A stretch of 34,634 bases of DNA. Source: Planctomycetaceae bacterium (GTDB taxonomy: Bacteria; Planctomycetota; Planctomycetia; Pirellulales; Pirellulaceae). The notes beneath the pieces were generated by a model. It was not told the DNA's origin. It saw only the letters and a list, made by a program, of their open reading frames with translations, and made no database searches. Location: assembly GCA_002726245.1 (NCBI GenBank), contig PBSM01000271.1, forward strand, positions 1 through 34,634, read 5' to 3'. Below are positions 1 to 7,608 of this stretch, in pieces. Positions within the stretch are counted from its first letter, which is position 1; every line of letters begins with the position of its first letter. The translations under genes and the position numbers were made by a program.

Positions 1-301
1 GAATCTGGCTTTCTTTCATGAACTCCGATCTATGCAAACCCCAGTTTTTCCAGCACAAAACTCCTTCACGGCGTTGCCCGCAGGGGCGACATTAGTGGAC
101 GGCATCGCGTGCTCCCAGTCTGTGAGTTTTTTGGTAGGCCGGAACAAGTCCTCGCGGTTCCGGCAGCGGATTGCCCAAGAACGCAGTGCTGCCGGAACCG
201 CGCGGACTTGTTCCGGCCTACATTCTGAAAACAGTCACAACCTCTCAGTGTCACCGCTCTGCGGCTCGTTCCGTGCGTATCGACAATACCTCGAAAACCG
301 A
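1..301. other. Non-coding left edge downstream of batD
   Basis: I see no credible gene here. The open frames have no recognisable product and read through an inverted repeat. The stretch holds the GTAG-footed palindrome doublet at 134-221 and a GC-rich hairpin-like stretch near 78-95. It lies 3' of the batD stop codon. Confidence 0.6.
134..221. repeat. REPIN-like inverted palindrome doublet, GTAG foot (family A)
   Basis: The left arm starts with GTAG at 134-137 and continues into a palindromic stretch in which GCCGGAAC pairs with GTTCCGGC. The right arm is its near-perfect reverse complement and ends in CTAC at 218-221. The arms are about 33 bp with one clear mismatch, and the spacer is about 22 bp. 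This is the layout of REP doublets: foot, hairpin, spacer, inverted hairpin, inverted foot. It is about 80 bp past the batD stop. The link to RAYT transposases is inferred. Confidence 0.75.
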
Positions 302-2242
302 TCACGGCAGCAGCCTTCGAGCCTTCAGCCCACGAACCAACTCGTCAACGCATCGCTCCACCGACTCAACGAGATCATCGGACGATCCCGCGCCGACACC
401 ATATCTAGCTCCATCGCAATCTTGCATGACGGAAATAAACTGCTCGATCACATGCTGTTCAATCCCACTCGTCTCAAGTTTCGCGATCGCATCCTGGGCC
501 GTAAGACCTCCTGGTTCGAGGTCACAGACGTCAGCTACGAGACCAAGAAGCGTGCTACTCAGCCGTTCAACGCCTTCCCTGTTTTCGCCCACGCTGAGAG
601 TCTGAGTTGCAGCCTCGAACCGCTGTTTCGCGGCGCTGACTGCTCCGCGCCGTCTTTGTAGCCCGATGTCTGCGCGCAGTGTCTGCACGTGTTGCGTGGC
701 CAAAGCCACGACAAAGAGCAAGCCTGCCAGACCGCCAAGGCTGAGAAACCAGCGATCCGGATGCACGGCTTCATCCCGCAGCTCGCGCAAGTCCGTCACG
801 TTCGCGAAGATCCCTTCGGTTCGGACCTCAACGCTGTTGCCGCTAGATCGTTGCGGAGTCGCCATCGCAATATCTGCGTTCGACAAGCGGTTAGCTTCTT
901 CAATCTTGATCGGGATCGCATCGCTTTCGATCGTCACAAACTTTTCGTCATCGACGTCGAAGTAAGAGATTGGAACCGCTGGCAGCTCCGTCACATCCGC
1001 ATGTTTCGGGCGTACGCTGTACGTGAATCGGCGTGTGCTGTCTTCCGTTTCTTCCGTCGCATCATAAACTTTAAACCTGCTCTCGATCGCGCCGAGTTGA
1101 TTCAAATCGGGAGCCAACGTGCGATCTAGAGTCCCAACACCGGTCAGCGACAACGTGAGCGTCATCGGATCTCCGACCTTGGCTTCTCGCGGGCTGATCT
1201 CCGACGTAAATCGAAACTTTCCGACCGCGCCTGTATAAGAATCCAGTCGCCCATCGGTCGAAACATCCTTGACACGCACTCGGATGGATTTCGCCACTGC
1301 GTAAATCTCTTCGCCCTGAAGATTACCGCGTGTGTTGACTTTCGTCGCGAAATCACCCTTCAAACGCACTGGTCCGAAGTTGTATTCACCGACCGCTGTC
1401 GGAACGAAAGTCCGTGCAAACACGTACTCCCAATACTCGATACGCGCCCCACGGGCGTCTTTGCGCAGGGCTCTTGTCACTCTGGGCTCAAAAACGACTA
1501 GACGTCCGCTAAACAACCCGCCGAATCCGCCTCGAGAGGTAAAGTTATTGACCGAAAACCCGCTGCGTTCGTTCTGCAAGTCTCCCAACCAACGTCCGAC
1601 GGGGACTTTGGGAACCAAGCCGTCCGGCAACTGGTCGTCTTCGGCCCAGGGAATCGACAGTCGCGGTGCTGGATCCTGAACTGATACGGGCGACTTGTTC
1701 TCGTGTGGTTCTGGCAACGATTTCACGGCAATCGTCAGCCGCACCTCGAACGGTTGCATCGGATAAACTTCTTCGCGGCTGGCTGTGACTTCCAGCCTCG
1801 CAACGTCCTGCTCCTCGGCAGCGGCGACAGTTAGCATCACCGTGTCACCACGATAGCTCTGGCCATCTTGTTCGACGGTAGGAGACGGCACCTCAACAAC
1901 GCCACGGCCATGCGGCGTCAACAGGTATTCGAACACACGTGTGCGTCGAATTGAACGGCCGAACTGACGCACAGTGATCCCGCTCCCGGTCGCCTTAACA
2001 TCGAATTCTTTGAATTCGTTAAGGTCTGGCTCAGCAGATTCATCGAAGTTGCTCAACAGGACGTTGTATTGAACGGAATCCCCTTCGTAGATCTTGTCAT
2101 GCTTTAACTCGACCTTAATCTCTTGTGAATGCGCAACTGATGCGCTTGCGATGAGAGTCCAGACGGCGAACCAAGCCGTTCGCCTGATCACGGCACGAGA
2201 ATGTGAAGCCGACTGTGAATTAAAACTGCTGATCACTTCCAA
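302..2242 (-). CDS. batD: BatD-family protein (oxygen tolerance / Bat cluster)
   Basis: About 646 residues. An N-terminal signal-like segment (Arg-Arg followed by a hydrophobic run at about residues 20-40) precedes beta-rich, immunoglobulin-like domains and the early segment KIYEGDSVQYNVLLSN, typical of BatD. A membrane segment lies at about residue 500 (LGGLAGLLFVVALA), followed by a helical cytoplasmic tail. BatD is known as the large periplasmic partner of the VWA proteins BatA and BatB; its exact biochemical role is unsettled. It is the last gene of the minus-strand run, and its start directly follows the TGA stop of the TPR gene, so translational coupling is likely. The start used is TTG; a GTG two codons later (2236) is equally possible. 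Confidence 0.85.
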   Translation of the reverse strand: MEVISSFNSQSASHSRAVIRRTAWFAVWTLIASASVAHSQEIKVELKHDKIYEGDSVQYNVLLSNFDESAEPDLNEFKEFDVKATGSGITVRQFGRSIRRTRVFEYLLTPHGRGVVEVPSPTVEQDGQSYRGDTVMLTVAAAEEQDVARLEVTASREEVYPMQPFEVRLTIAVKSLPEPHENKSPVSVQDPAPRLSIPWAEDDQLPDGLVPKVPVGRWLGDLQNERSGFSVNNFTSRGGFGGLFSGRLVVFEPRVTRALRKDARGARIEYWEYVFARTFVPTAVGEYNFGPVRLKGDFATKVNTRGNLQGEEIYAVAKSIRVRVKDVSTDGRLDSYTGAVGKFRFTSEISPREAKVGDPMTLTLSLTGVGTLDRTLAPDLNQLGAIESRFKVYDATEETEDSTRRFTYSVRPKHADVTELPAVPISYFDVDDEKFVTIESDAIPIKIEEANRLSNADIAMATPQRSSGNSVEVRTEGIFANVTDLRELRDEAVHPDRWFLSLGGLAGLLFVVALATQHVQTLRADIGLQRRRGAVSAAKQRFEAATQTLSVGENREGVERLSSTLLGLVADVCDLEPGGLTAQDAIAKLETSGIEQHVIEQFISVMQDCDGARYGVGAGSSDDLVESVERCVDELVRGLKARRLLP

Positions 2243-3886
2243 TCACCAATCCCGATCGACGGGCACCGCTTCCTGTAAGAGAGCCCTCAGCTTCTTTTCT
2301 CGCTCGCGATGATCTCGCTCCCGCTGTCGGACCTTCCGCAAGAGCGCTTCTGCCTGCTGCCGTGACAGTTGCTGCTCGCGTTTTTCCTGTTGTTGGTCTT
2401 GCTCGCCGTTCTTCTTTTCATCCTTCTTCTGCTGATCTTGCTTTTGCTGGTCGTCTTGGGAGTTCTTCTTCTGATCGTCCTGGTCCTGTTGGTCCTTGTT
2501 CTCTTGCTGCTCGTTCTTCTTCTGCTCCCCGTCTTGATCCTGATCGTCGTTCTGATCCTGAGGCGGTGTCTTTGGGGCCATTTCTTCGAGTAGTTTCAGT
2601 GCTTCTTCCTGCTCGGGAATCGCTTTCGTCCACTCCACGTTCGTGACATGATCGGTCGCGGCCTTCGTCAGCTCAACCACTTTGGGAGCCAGTTCTATCG
2701 CCTTCTCGTACGACTCCTTCATCGCTTGTTGCTGCTGGTAAGCCTGTTGTGCCTCCTCGTTGTCGGCCGGAGGTTCCACTGTTTGTGGAAGCTGACTGAG
2801 TCCCATCTGGGCTTTGGCGGGTAAGGTCTCGGCCCAGCCAGATACGAAGCGTTGGTCACGGGCAAGAAGAGCAACGTCCAGCGCATCGCTACCTTCGTCC
2901 TCCTCCACCGCCTTGCTCGTTTCGAGTAGCTGCGATTGCGTCGTCGTTGCCTTCTGCAAAGTACTCTCGAACGGAGCGACGGAAGAATAGATGTCGTTCA
3001 GCGATTCAATGGCTTCTCCCTGTGCTTCAATGGCAGATGGCACGGACCGAACAGCCAAATCGTCGGCTGCTCGAAACATCGAGCTTCGCGCCTGCAGTGC
3101 GAGCTTGTTCAGCGCGGCAAGCGCGTTGTTGCTCGCTTGATCAAGTGTGTCGCCCGCGGCATCGCGGACCGCCGCGTCTAGTTTCCGTTGCAACGGCTCA
3201 ACTTCTTCGGCGAGCATTCGTTGGGCTTGCTCGGTTTGTCGGATAGCCTGTCGCTGCCGAGGCGAGCTGTTGAGCTGATCGAGCGTCTTCGCGGTCGCTT
3301 CAAAAACTCGTTCTTCGTTCGTCATCCATTCGAGAAACTGCAGCAAGTCCATTTCCTCGCGACGCTTCTCACGGTCTCGCCGCGCCCAGACATCTTGCAT
3401 GTGTTTCAACCACAGCCGCAAGACTTCCAAGTTCTTACGCGCGGCAACATGTTCGGGGTTGCCTCGCAGACAATCTCGATAATGTGCGACCGCTTGCCCG
3501 ATTAGCTTACCAACTTGTTCTCGCGTTTCCGGATCGGCATCTGCGGGCTGTTCGCCCAGAAGCTCTCTCGCTTCATCAACCGCAAGACTCCCGAGGTTGT
3601 AATGGCTTGACGCGACCACGCCCGCGTCGCGCGAGCTGGCAGCCCGTTGGAAGAGACTCGTCGCTTCAGGTCGCTTGCGTTGGGCGGCCAGAGCACACGC
3701 TTGGTCATACGCAACCCGCGGGTCCTCCGGAAGCTGCCCTGCCGCTTTGCCAAACGACTTCGCTGCCGCTTCAAAATCCCCCGCCGAGTGCTGGCGAAGC
3801 CCTTCACGAACCTGCCGCCGAACGGAACTGGGAGCGGATTCGACGTCGGCTGGTATAGCGATCAACACCGACAACGCGATTAACAC
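2243..3886 (-). CDS. TPR protein of the Bat cluster (BatC/BatE-like) with a Gln/Lys/Asp-rich tail
   Basis: The chosen GTG start (3886-3884) gives 547 residues and a short signal-like N-terminus (LIALSVLIAIPADVESA). An open frame continues upstream to 4336, but that part reads through intergenic repeats (3936-4320) and is probably not translated. Residues from about 20 to 130 show TPR-like helices (SAGDFEAAAKSFGKAAGQLP; VVASSHYNLGSLAVDEAREL). The middle is helical with conserved-looking LEWMTNEE. A low-complexity stretch of Gln, Asp, Lys and Glu at about residues 430-500 precedes a charged helical end. TPR proteins are standard partners of BatA, BatB and BatD. The final codons abut batD. Start choice is moderately certain. 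Confidence 0.75.
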   Translation of the reverse strand: MLIALSVLIAIPADVESAPSSVRRQVREGLRQHSAGDFEAAAKSFGKAAGQLPEDPRVAYDQACALAAQRKRPEATSLFQRAASSRDAGVVASSHYNLGSLAVDEARELLGEQPADADPETREQVGKLIGQAVAHYRDCLRGNPEHVAARKNLEVLRLWLKHMQDVWARRDREKRREEMDLLQFLEWMTNEERVFEATAKTLDQLNSSPRQRQAIRQTEQAQRMLAEEVEPLQRKLDAAVRDAAGDTLDQASNNALAALNKLALQARSSMFRAADDLAVRSVPSAIEAQGEAIESLNDIYSSVAPFESTLQKATTTQSQLLETSKAVEEDEGSDALDVALLARDQRFVSGWAETLPAKAQMGLSQLPQTVEPPADNEEAQQAYQQQQAMKESYEKAIELAPKVVELTKAATDHVTNVEWTKAIPEQEEALKLLEEMAPKTPPQDQNDDQDQDGEQKKNEQQENKDQQDQDDQKKNSQDDQQKQDQQKKDEKKNGEQDQQQEKREQQLSRQQAEALLRKVRQRERDHREREKKLRALLQEAVPVDRDW

Positions 3887-3935
3887 CTTACAGAAGCCAA
3901 CGGCCGAAGTCGGGCGGAGACATCGTAAGTGTTTC

Positions 3936-4132
3936 TTAGCCGCGGAGCGGCGGCAGATAATAGCCTGGGGCGTAAGCCCCAGGAACTGGAGCCATGAGTT
4001 ACTCAAAGCCCCGAAGGGGCGACAGAAATCCGACCGGTTCCTTGATGTGTCGCCCCTTCGGGGCTTCTGAGATATTAGCCCTGTATTCCTGGGGCTTACG
4101 CCCCAGGCTATTACCTGTCGTCCCTCCGGGAC
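3936..4132 (-). repeat. Composite six-hairpin repeat, copy 1
   Basis: The order on the plus strand is: a GCCGC/GCGGC hairpin, a hairpin built on CCTGGGGCGTAAGCCCCAGG, a hairpin AGCCCCGAAGGGGCG, a spacer, then the inverted AGCCCC hairpin, the inverted CCTGGGGC hairpin, and finally a different outer hairpin, GTCCCTCCGGGAC. The whole forms a long imperfect inverted repeat. The two outer hairpins differ, so the element has a direction. Copy 2 at 10791-10985 carries the same modules in the opposite orientation. It fills much of the 450-bp gap between batB and the TPR gene. Confidence 0.8.
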
Positions 4133-4320
4133 TATCGGAGTGATGCTTTCACAAGGTACGTGGTGCCACGAGCTGCGTGATCGACTTCTTCGGGGCTTCT
4201 GAGATATTGACCCTGTATTCCTGAGGCTTACGCCCCAGGCTATTACCTGTCGTCCCTCCGGGACTATCGGGGTGATGCTTTCACAAGGCACGTAATGCCG
4301 CGAGTTGCGTGATCGACTTC
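4057..4320 (+). repeat. 132-bp tandem duplication of the right half of the composite repeat
   Basis: Two adjacent units, 4057-4188 and 4189-4320, are each exactly 132 bp. I count nine differences between them, all transitions. Each unit carries the CCTGGGGC-type hairpin and the GTCCCTCCGGGAC-type hairpin plus about 50 bp of flank ending in CGTGATCGACTTC. Because 132 is divisible by three, a minus-strand frame stays open across both units, which produces an artificial N-terminal extension for the TPR gene. Confidence 0.88.
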
Positions 4321-4336
4321 TGCACATTCCGGCCAC

Positions 4337-5347
4337 TTATCCTTCTCCACGTCGAGAATATCGCGGAATCACCATTTCCAGCAACAGGACTCCCAGACCC
4401 AGAAAGACGAAAATCTGGAACCGTTCCCGATAGCGTTTCCTTTTCTCCGCCAGCACTTCGCCGCGCGTAAGGTCCGCCAAATGATCTTCGTACACGCGGC
4501 CAAGATCGTAAGCCGTTGTCTTGGCTGGGATGTAGGCACCGGAGGTTGCCAAAGCGATCTCCTTCAACAAGTCTTCATCCATCTTCGACCAGATCTCCTG
4601 GCCATCATGCTTCATGTAGACAAGGTTTCCGGCTTCGTCTCGAACCGGAATTCGCTGACCTTCTTCCGTGTCGCCCAAGCCGACGCAGATCACTTTAACG
4701 CCGCGTTCCGCAGCCTGCCGTACGGCCTCTTGCGGAAAAGAGTCATGGTCCTCGCCGTCGGTGATCAGTACGATCACCTGATCACGATCGTGACGCGGCT
4801 CCATTGCTTCGAGAGCCTTTCGAATCGCATCGCCGATTAAACTCCCTCCGCGCGGCGCGCTGTTCGGATCGATCTCGTCGAGCGCAAGTTGAAAGAACCC
4901 GTGATCTGTCGTCAATGGTGTGCGCACGACGGCGGCTCCTGCGAAGGCGATCAAACCAACTCGATCACCGGTCAGATGCGTCAACAAGTCGCGGATATCG
5001 GACTTGGATCGCTCTAATCGGTTTGGAGCCACATCTTCGGCCAACATCGACTTCGAGACATCAAGCAGCACAAAGAGATCGACTCCGCGCGACTCGACAT
5101 CTTCCAAGTAGACTCCCCACCGCGGCCGAGCCGCCGCTGTGACCAGTAATCCTAGGCCTAAGAGCAACGCCATCGACTTCAACAAGAATCGGCCTTGATT
5201 TGTCGCGGGCAACAATCGTCCCAGCATCGCTTGTTCGGCGAACCGGGCGGCACTGGCGAGCCGCTTCTTCCGCGCATAGAACAACACGCCGCCGATCATC
5301 GGCAGCACCCACAGTACAAGTAGAAGTTGTGGCGTTTCCCAATGCAT
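4337..5347 (-). CDS. batB: BatB-like von Willebrand factor A membrane protein
   Basis: 336 residues from the ATG at 5347. This start gives the family-typical beginning MHWETPQLLLVLWVLP; a GTG five codons upstream lies inside a repeat. The order is: an N-terminal membrane segment, a second membrane segment at about residues 55-75 ending in AAARPRWG, a VWA domain with the metal-ion site DVSKSM (DxSxS) and later TDGED, and a C-terminal membrane helix (FVFLGLGVLLLEMVI). BatB is known as an inner-membrane VWA partner of BatA. Here it follows batA and is separated from it by a palindrome doublet. The gap downstream to the TPR gene is occupied by repeats, which may affect expression of the distal genes. 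Confidence 0.88.
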   Translation of the reverse strand: MHWETPQLLLVLWVLPMIGGVLFYARKKRLASAARFAEQAMLGRLLPATNQGRFLLKSMALLLGLGLLVTAAARPRWGVYLEDVESRGVDLFVLLDVSKSMLAEDVAPNRLERSKSDIRDLLTHLTGDRVGLIAFAGAAVVRTPLTTDHGFFQLALDEIDPNSAPRGGSLIGDAIRKALEAMEPRHDRDQVIVLITDGEDHDSFPQEAVRQAAERGVKVICVGLGDTEEGQRIPVRDEAGNLVYMKHDGQEIWSKMDEDLLKEIALATSGAYIPAKTTAYDLGRVYEDHLADLTRGEVLAEKRKRYRERFQIFVFLGLGVLLLEMVIPRYSRRGEG

Positions 5348-5351
5348 GTTT

Positions 5352-5464
5352 GTAGCCCTCACGTTCCGCGTGAGGTTAGCGGCATCTGTAGTTGTGTTGT
5401 TGTGACAATCGTCTCTCTATGTCTTACGCGCTCCCGCTTTCATCACGCGGAGCGTGATGGCTAC
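5352..5464. repeat. REPIN-like inverted palindrome doublet, GTAG foot (family B, copy 1)
   Basis: The left arm is GTAG (5352-5355) followed by the hairpin CCTCACG-TTCCG-CGTGAGG. The right arm is the hairpin CATCACG-CGGAG-CGTGATG followed by GGCTAC, ending in CTAC at 5461-5464. It occupies the whole gap between the batA stop (5466-5468) and the batB start (5347). It is homologous to 31050-31169, including parts of the spacer. Confidence 0.85.
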
Positions 5465-5465
5465 T

Positions 5466-6536
5466 TTAAGGCAACGATCGAAAACGAGTACAGCGAAGAC
5501 CAACTTCTAACACAACCAATGCCAGTCCCGGCAACAATAACCACTGAAACAGCTCCCGATACTCCGTGTAGAGCCTTCCCTCGGTGAGCGTCTTTTCGAG
5601 CTTGTCGATTTCCGCGTAGACAGATTCGAGTGCCTGCGTGTCTTTTGCGTTGAAGTAGTGGCCGCCGGTTGTGTTCGCCAACAGCTTGAGTGATTCCTCG
5701 TCGAGTCTCACGTCTTGAGCAACCAGCCGCTCGCGGCCAAACGGATCGATCATCCGGAAAGGTGCACGGCCATTCGACCCGACACCGATCGAGTAAATCT
5801 TGATCCCAAAGCTCTTGGCTGCTTCCGCTGCGTCGGCCGGATCGATCACACCAGCGGTGTTTCCCCCGTCGGAAAGCAAAACGATCACCTTGCTCTTCGC
5901 CTCGGAATCCTTCAGCCGATCCACGGCCAGCGTGACCGCATCGCCGATCGCCGTCGCGCGCTCTTCCTCCAGATAACTCCGGTTGATGACATTGCCTTCG
6001 GCGTCATAAATCGGCTGCGCGATCTCGACGGTCGCGAGGACTTCGAGCAGCGCACCGTGATCGAGCGTCAACGGCGACTTGGCCTCGGCGAAGCCACCGA
6101 ACGAAACCAAGCCGATCTGATCGTCGGGCCGACCGGGCAGCTTGCCGTCTCCGGCGACGAAATCCTCGAAGACATCTTTGACCGCTGTTAAGCGATCGAC
6201 ACGTTCATCGTCGATGGTGAAATCTAACGCCTGCATCGAGCCAGATCGATCGATGCACATGACGGCGGCGATTCCCTCCGCACGAATCCGGAAGTCGCTC
6301 AGTCCATGCTGCGGTCTGGCAAGTGCGAATACCACCAACAGCAAGCCAACAAAACGCAGCCACGGCAGCAATCGCTTCGCGCGCTGCGCTAGTGTGATCG
6401 GCAGGTCTCGCAATAAACGGGCGCTCGAATAGAGAACGGAACCCTGCCGCTCGCTCCGGAAAGCGATCAGCGTGGCGAGCACGAGCGGCGCGCTCATCAG
6501 CAACCATAACGGATTGGCAAAACGTAGCTCGCTCAT
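5466..6536 (-). CDS. batA: BatA-like von Willebrand factor A membrane protein
   Basis: 356 residues starting at ATG (MSELRFANPLWLLMSAPLVL). An N-terminal BatA-type membrane segment is followed by a second at about residues 60-75 (LRFVGLLLVVFALARPQHG), then a VWA domain with the metal site DRSGSM, the later conserved Thr/Asp region (SPLTLDHG) and LLSDGGNTAG, then a C-terminal helix (FQWLLLPGLALVVLEVGL). BatA and BatB are paralogues; the BatA label rests on gene order and on the DRSGSM site. Its start overlaps the stop of the upstream lipoprotein gene by four bases (ATGA), which indicates translational coupling. Confidence 0.88.
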   Translation of the reverse strand: MSELRFANPLWLLMSAPLVLATLIAFRSERQGSVLYSSARLLRDLPITLAQRAKRLLPWLRFVGLLLVVFALARPQHGLSDFRIRAEGIAAVMCIDRSGSMQALDFTIDDERVDRLTAVKDVFEDFVAGDGKLPGRPDDQIGLVSFGGFAEAKSPLTLDHGALLEVLATVEIAQPIYDAEGNVINRSYLEEERATAIGDAVTLAVDRLKDSEAKSKVIVLLSDGGNTAGVIDPADAAEAAKSFGIKIYSIGVGSNGRAPFRMIDPFGRERLVAQDVRLDEESLKLLANTTGGHYFNAKDTQALESVYAEIDKLEKTLTEGRLYTEYRELFQWLLLPGLALVVLEVGLRCTRFRSLP

Positions 6537-7504
6537 GCCGCCGCCTCCTGCTGGTCAGTGCCAACGAACCGGCGGGCTCGACTATACGCTTCCTCAATGT
6601 CTGCCGCCCCCGGACGATGCGCCGCGAACTTCACCAAGTCGCCCGATTCGAGGAAATCGCGCAAGCGCTGGCCTTCCTCAAACGAAAACGTCTTGCCTGC
6701 TCCGATCTCCCGTAGGAACTCTTCGGTTGTCTGTTCCGGAGCATGGACGTCCGTCGTTCCTTCGATGTACTGCCGGACAATGTCCGTTAATTCAACGTAG
6801 AATTCCTTCACGTCCGCGCACGCCGCCTTATTCCGCCACAACTTTTCCAGTCTTTGAGTTGCGAGTTCGCGGGGCGAGAGTTGCTTCTCGGCGGCTTGCG
6901 CAACAGACCGTCGGAAACGCCTCGCAACGAAGGCGGCAACCGCGAGCAGGATTATGCCGCAACCAACCAGCCAGCCAACCCAGGAGTAGGACCGCGGCAA
7001 GTCGATTGGCTGAGCAAACCCTTCCAGGTCGTCGAGCGATGGTGCTTCGGAATCGATCACCGAGAGAACATTGACCGTTAGCGCTTCTGATTCGATCGTG
7101 TGCAGCTCTCCATCGCCGTTGGGCCGGGCGTCGGTGAACTGGATCGCAATCGGATCAACTTGCAGAGGGCCGGTAGTCGTCGGCTCGAGCGTGTAGATCT
7201 GGCGAAGGATCTCGCGGTCGTCGCGAGTTTCGGGAAGGGGCTCGCGGAAGTCGCGAATGATGAAGTCGCCGAATGCGTCACCAAATGGCGGCTTATGGAT
7301 CTTCACGTCCGTTTCGTAGTCGATCGAAAGCGTGAGCGTCGGTTCGTCCGATAATCGAGCTGGCTGAGGAGCGACTTCGACCGTTACACGCACGGGCCCG
7401 CGATCGACTTGTGTTGTCGCTTTGCCGCTGGAGGCAGACGGGGTGGGCGCTGCTAAAGGATCGCCGCAACCAAATAGCATCAGCCCTGCGAGAGCCGCCG
7501 GCAC
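6533..7504 (-). CDS. Membrane lipoprotein of the Bat cluster, DUF4381/BatD-like
   Basis: 323 residues from a GTG at 7504, which gives a compact lipoprotein signal: PAALAGLMLFGC with a lipobox-like LFGC. An ATG at 7612 is in frame and overlaps the DUF58 stop by four bases, but it would translate the inverted repeat at 7508-7579 into the N-terminus. An extracytoplasmic beta-rich domain (about residues 20-190) resembles BatD repeats, with LTLSIDYETDVKIHKP. A single membrane helix (VGWLVGCGIILLAVAAFVAR) is followed by a cytoplasmic helical domain (PRELATQRLEKLW, FYVELTDIVRQYIEG). Such proteins commonly sit between DUF58 and batA genes. The function is unknown. The start is the main uncertainty. 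Confidence 0.75.
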   Translation of the reverse strand: MPAALAGLMLFGCGDPLAAPTPSASSGKATTQVDRGPVRVTVEVAPQPARLSDEPTLTLSIDYETDVKIHKPPFGDAFGDFIIRDFREPLPETRDDREILRQIYTLEPTTTGPLQVDPIAIQFTDARPNGDGELHTIESEALTVNVLSVIDSEAPSLDDLEGFAQPIDLPRSYSWVGWLVGCGIILLAVAAFVARRFRRSVAQAAEKQLSPRELATQRLEKLWRNKAACADVKEFYVELTDIVRQYIEGTTDVHAPEQTTEEFLREIGAGKTFSFEEGQRLRDFLESGDLVKFAAHRPGAADIEEAYSRARRFVGTDQQEAAA

Positions 7505-7507
7505 TCG

Positions 7508-7579
7508 TTTAACCGCAAGCCGGAGGCGTGCGCTTCCGTACCGGCAGCTCGACGCGCACGCCTCCGGCTTGCGGTTAAA
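7508..7579. repeat. Perfect 25-bp inverted repeat at the 5' end of the lipoprotein gene
   Basis: The arms 7508-7532 and 7555-7579 are exact reverse complements, starting TTTAACCGCAAGCC and ending GGCTTGCGGTTAAA, with a 22-bp spacer. Each arm folds on itself: CGCA/TGCG outside and GCC/GGC inside a GGA loop, with one A-G mismatch. The size resembles the GTAG-footed doublets, but no GTAG is present. It lies between the DUF58 stop and the proposed start of the lipoprotein. Confidence 0.8.
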
Positions 7580-7608
7580 TGAGCGACGCGCGGCGAACCA
7601 CCAAACCA

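Noticed and set aside
2369..2593. Plus-strand leucine/valine-rich frame resembling a membrane protein
   Set aside because: It is the complement of the Gln/Lys/Asp-rich tail of the TPR gene; such codons read as Leu/Val on the other strand.
3936..4320. CRISPR array
   Set aside because: The repeats are palindromic modules of different sequence plus one 132-bp duplication; there are no short identical repeats with unique spacers and no cas genes.
3887..4336. N-terminal extension of the TPR protein in an open frame up to 4336
   Set aside because: It translates the composite repeat and the 132-bp tandem units; the frame is open only because the unit length is a multiple of three. A signal-like N-terminus begins at the GTG at 3886.
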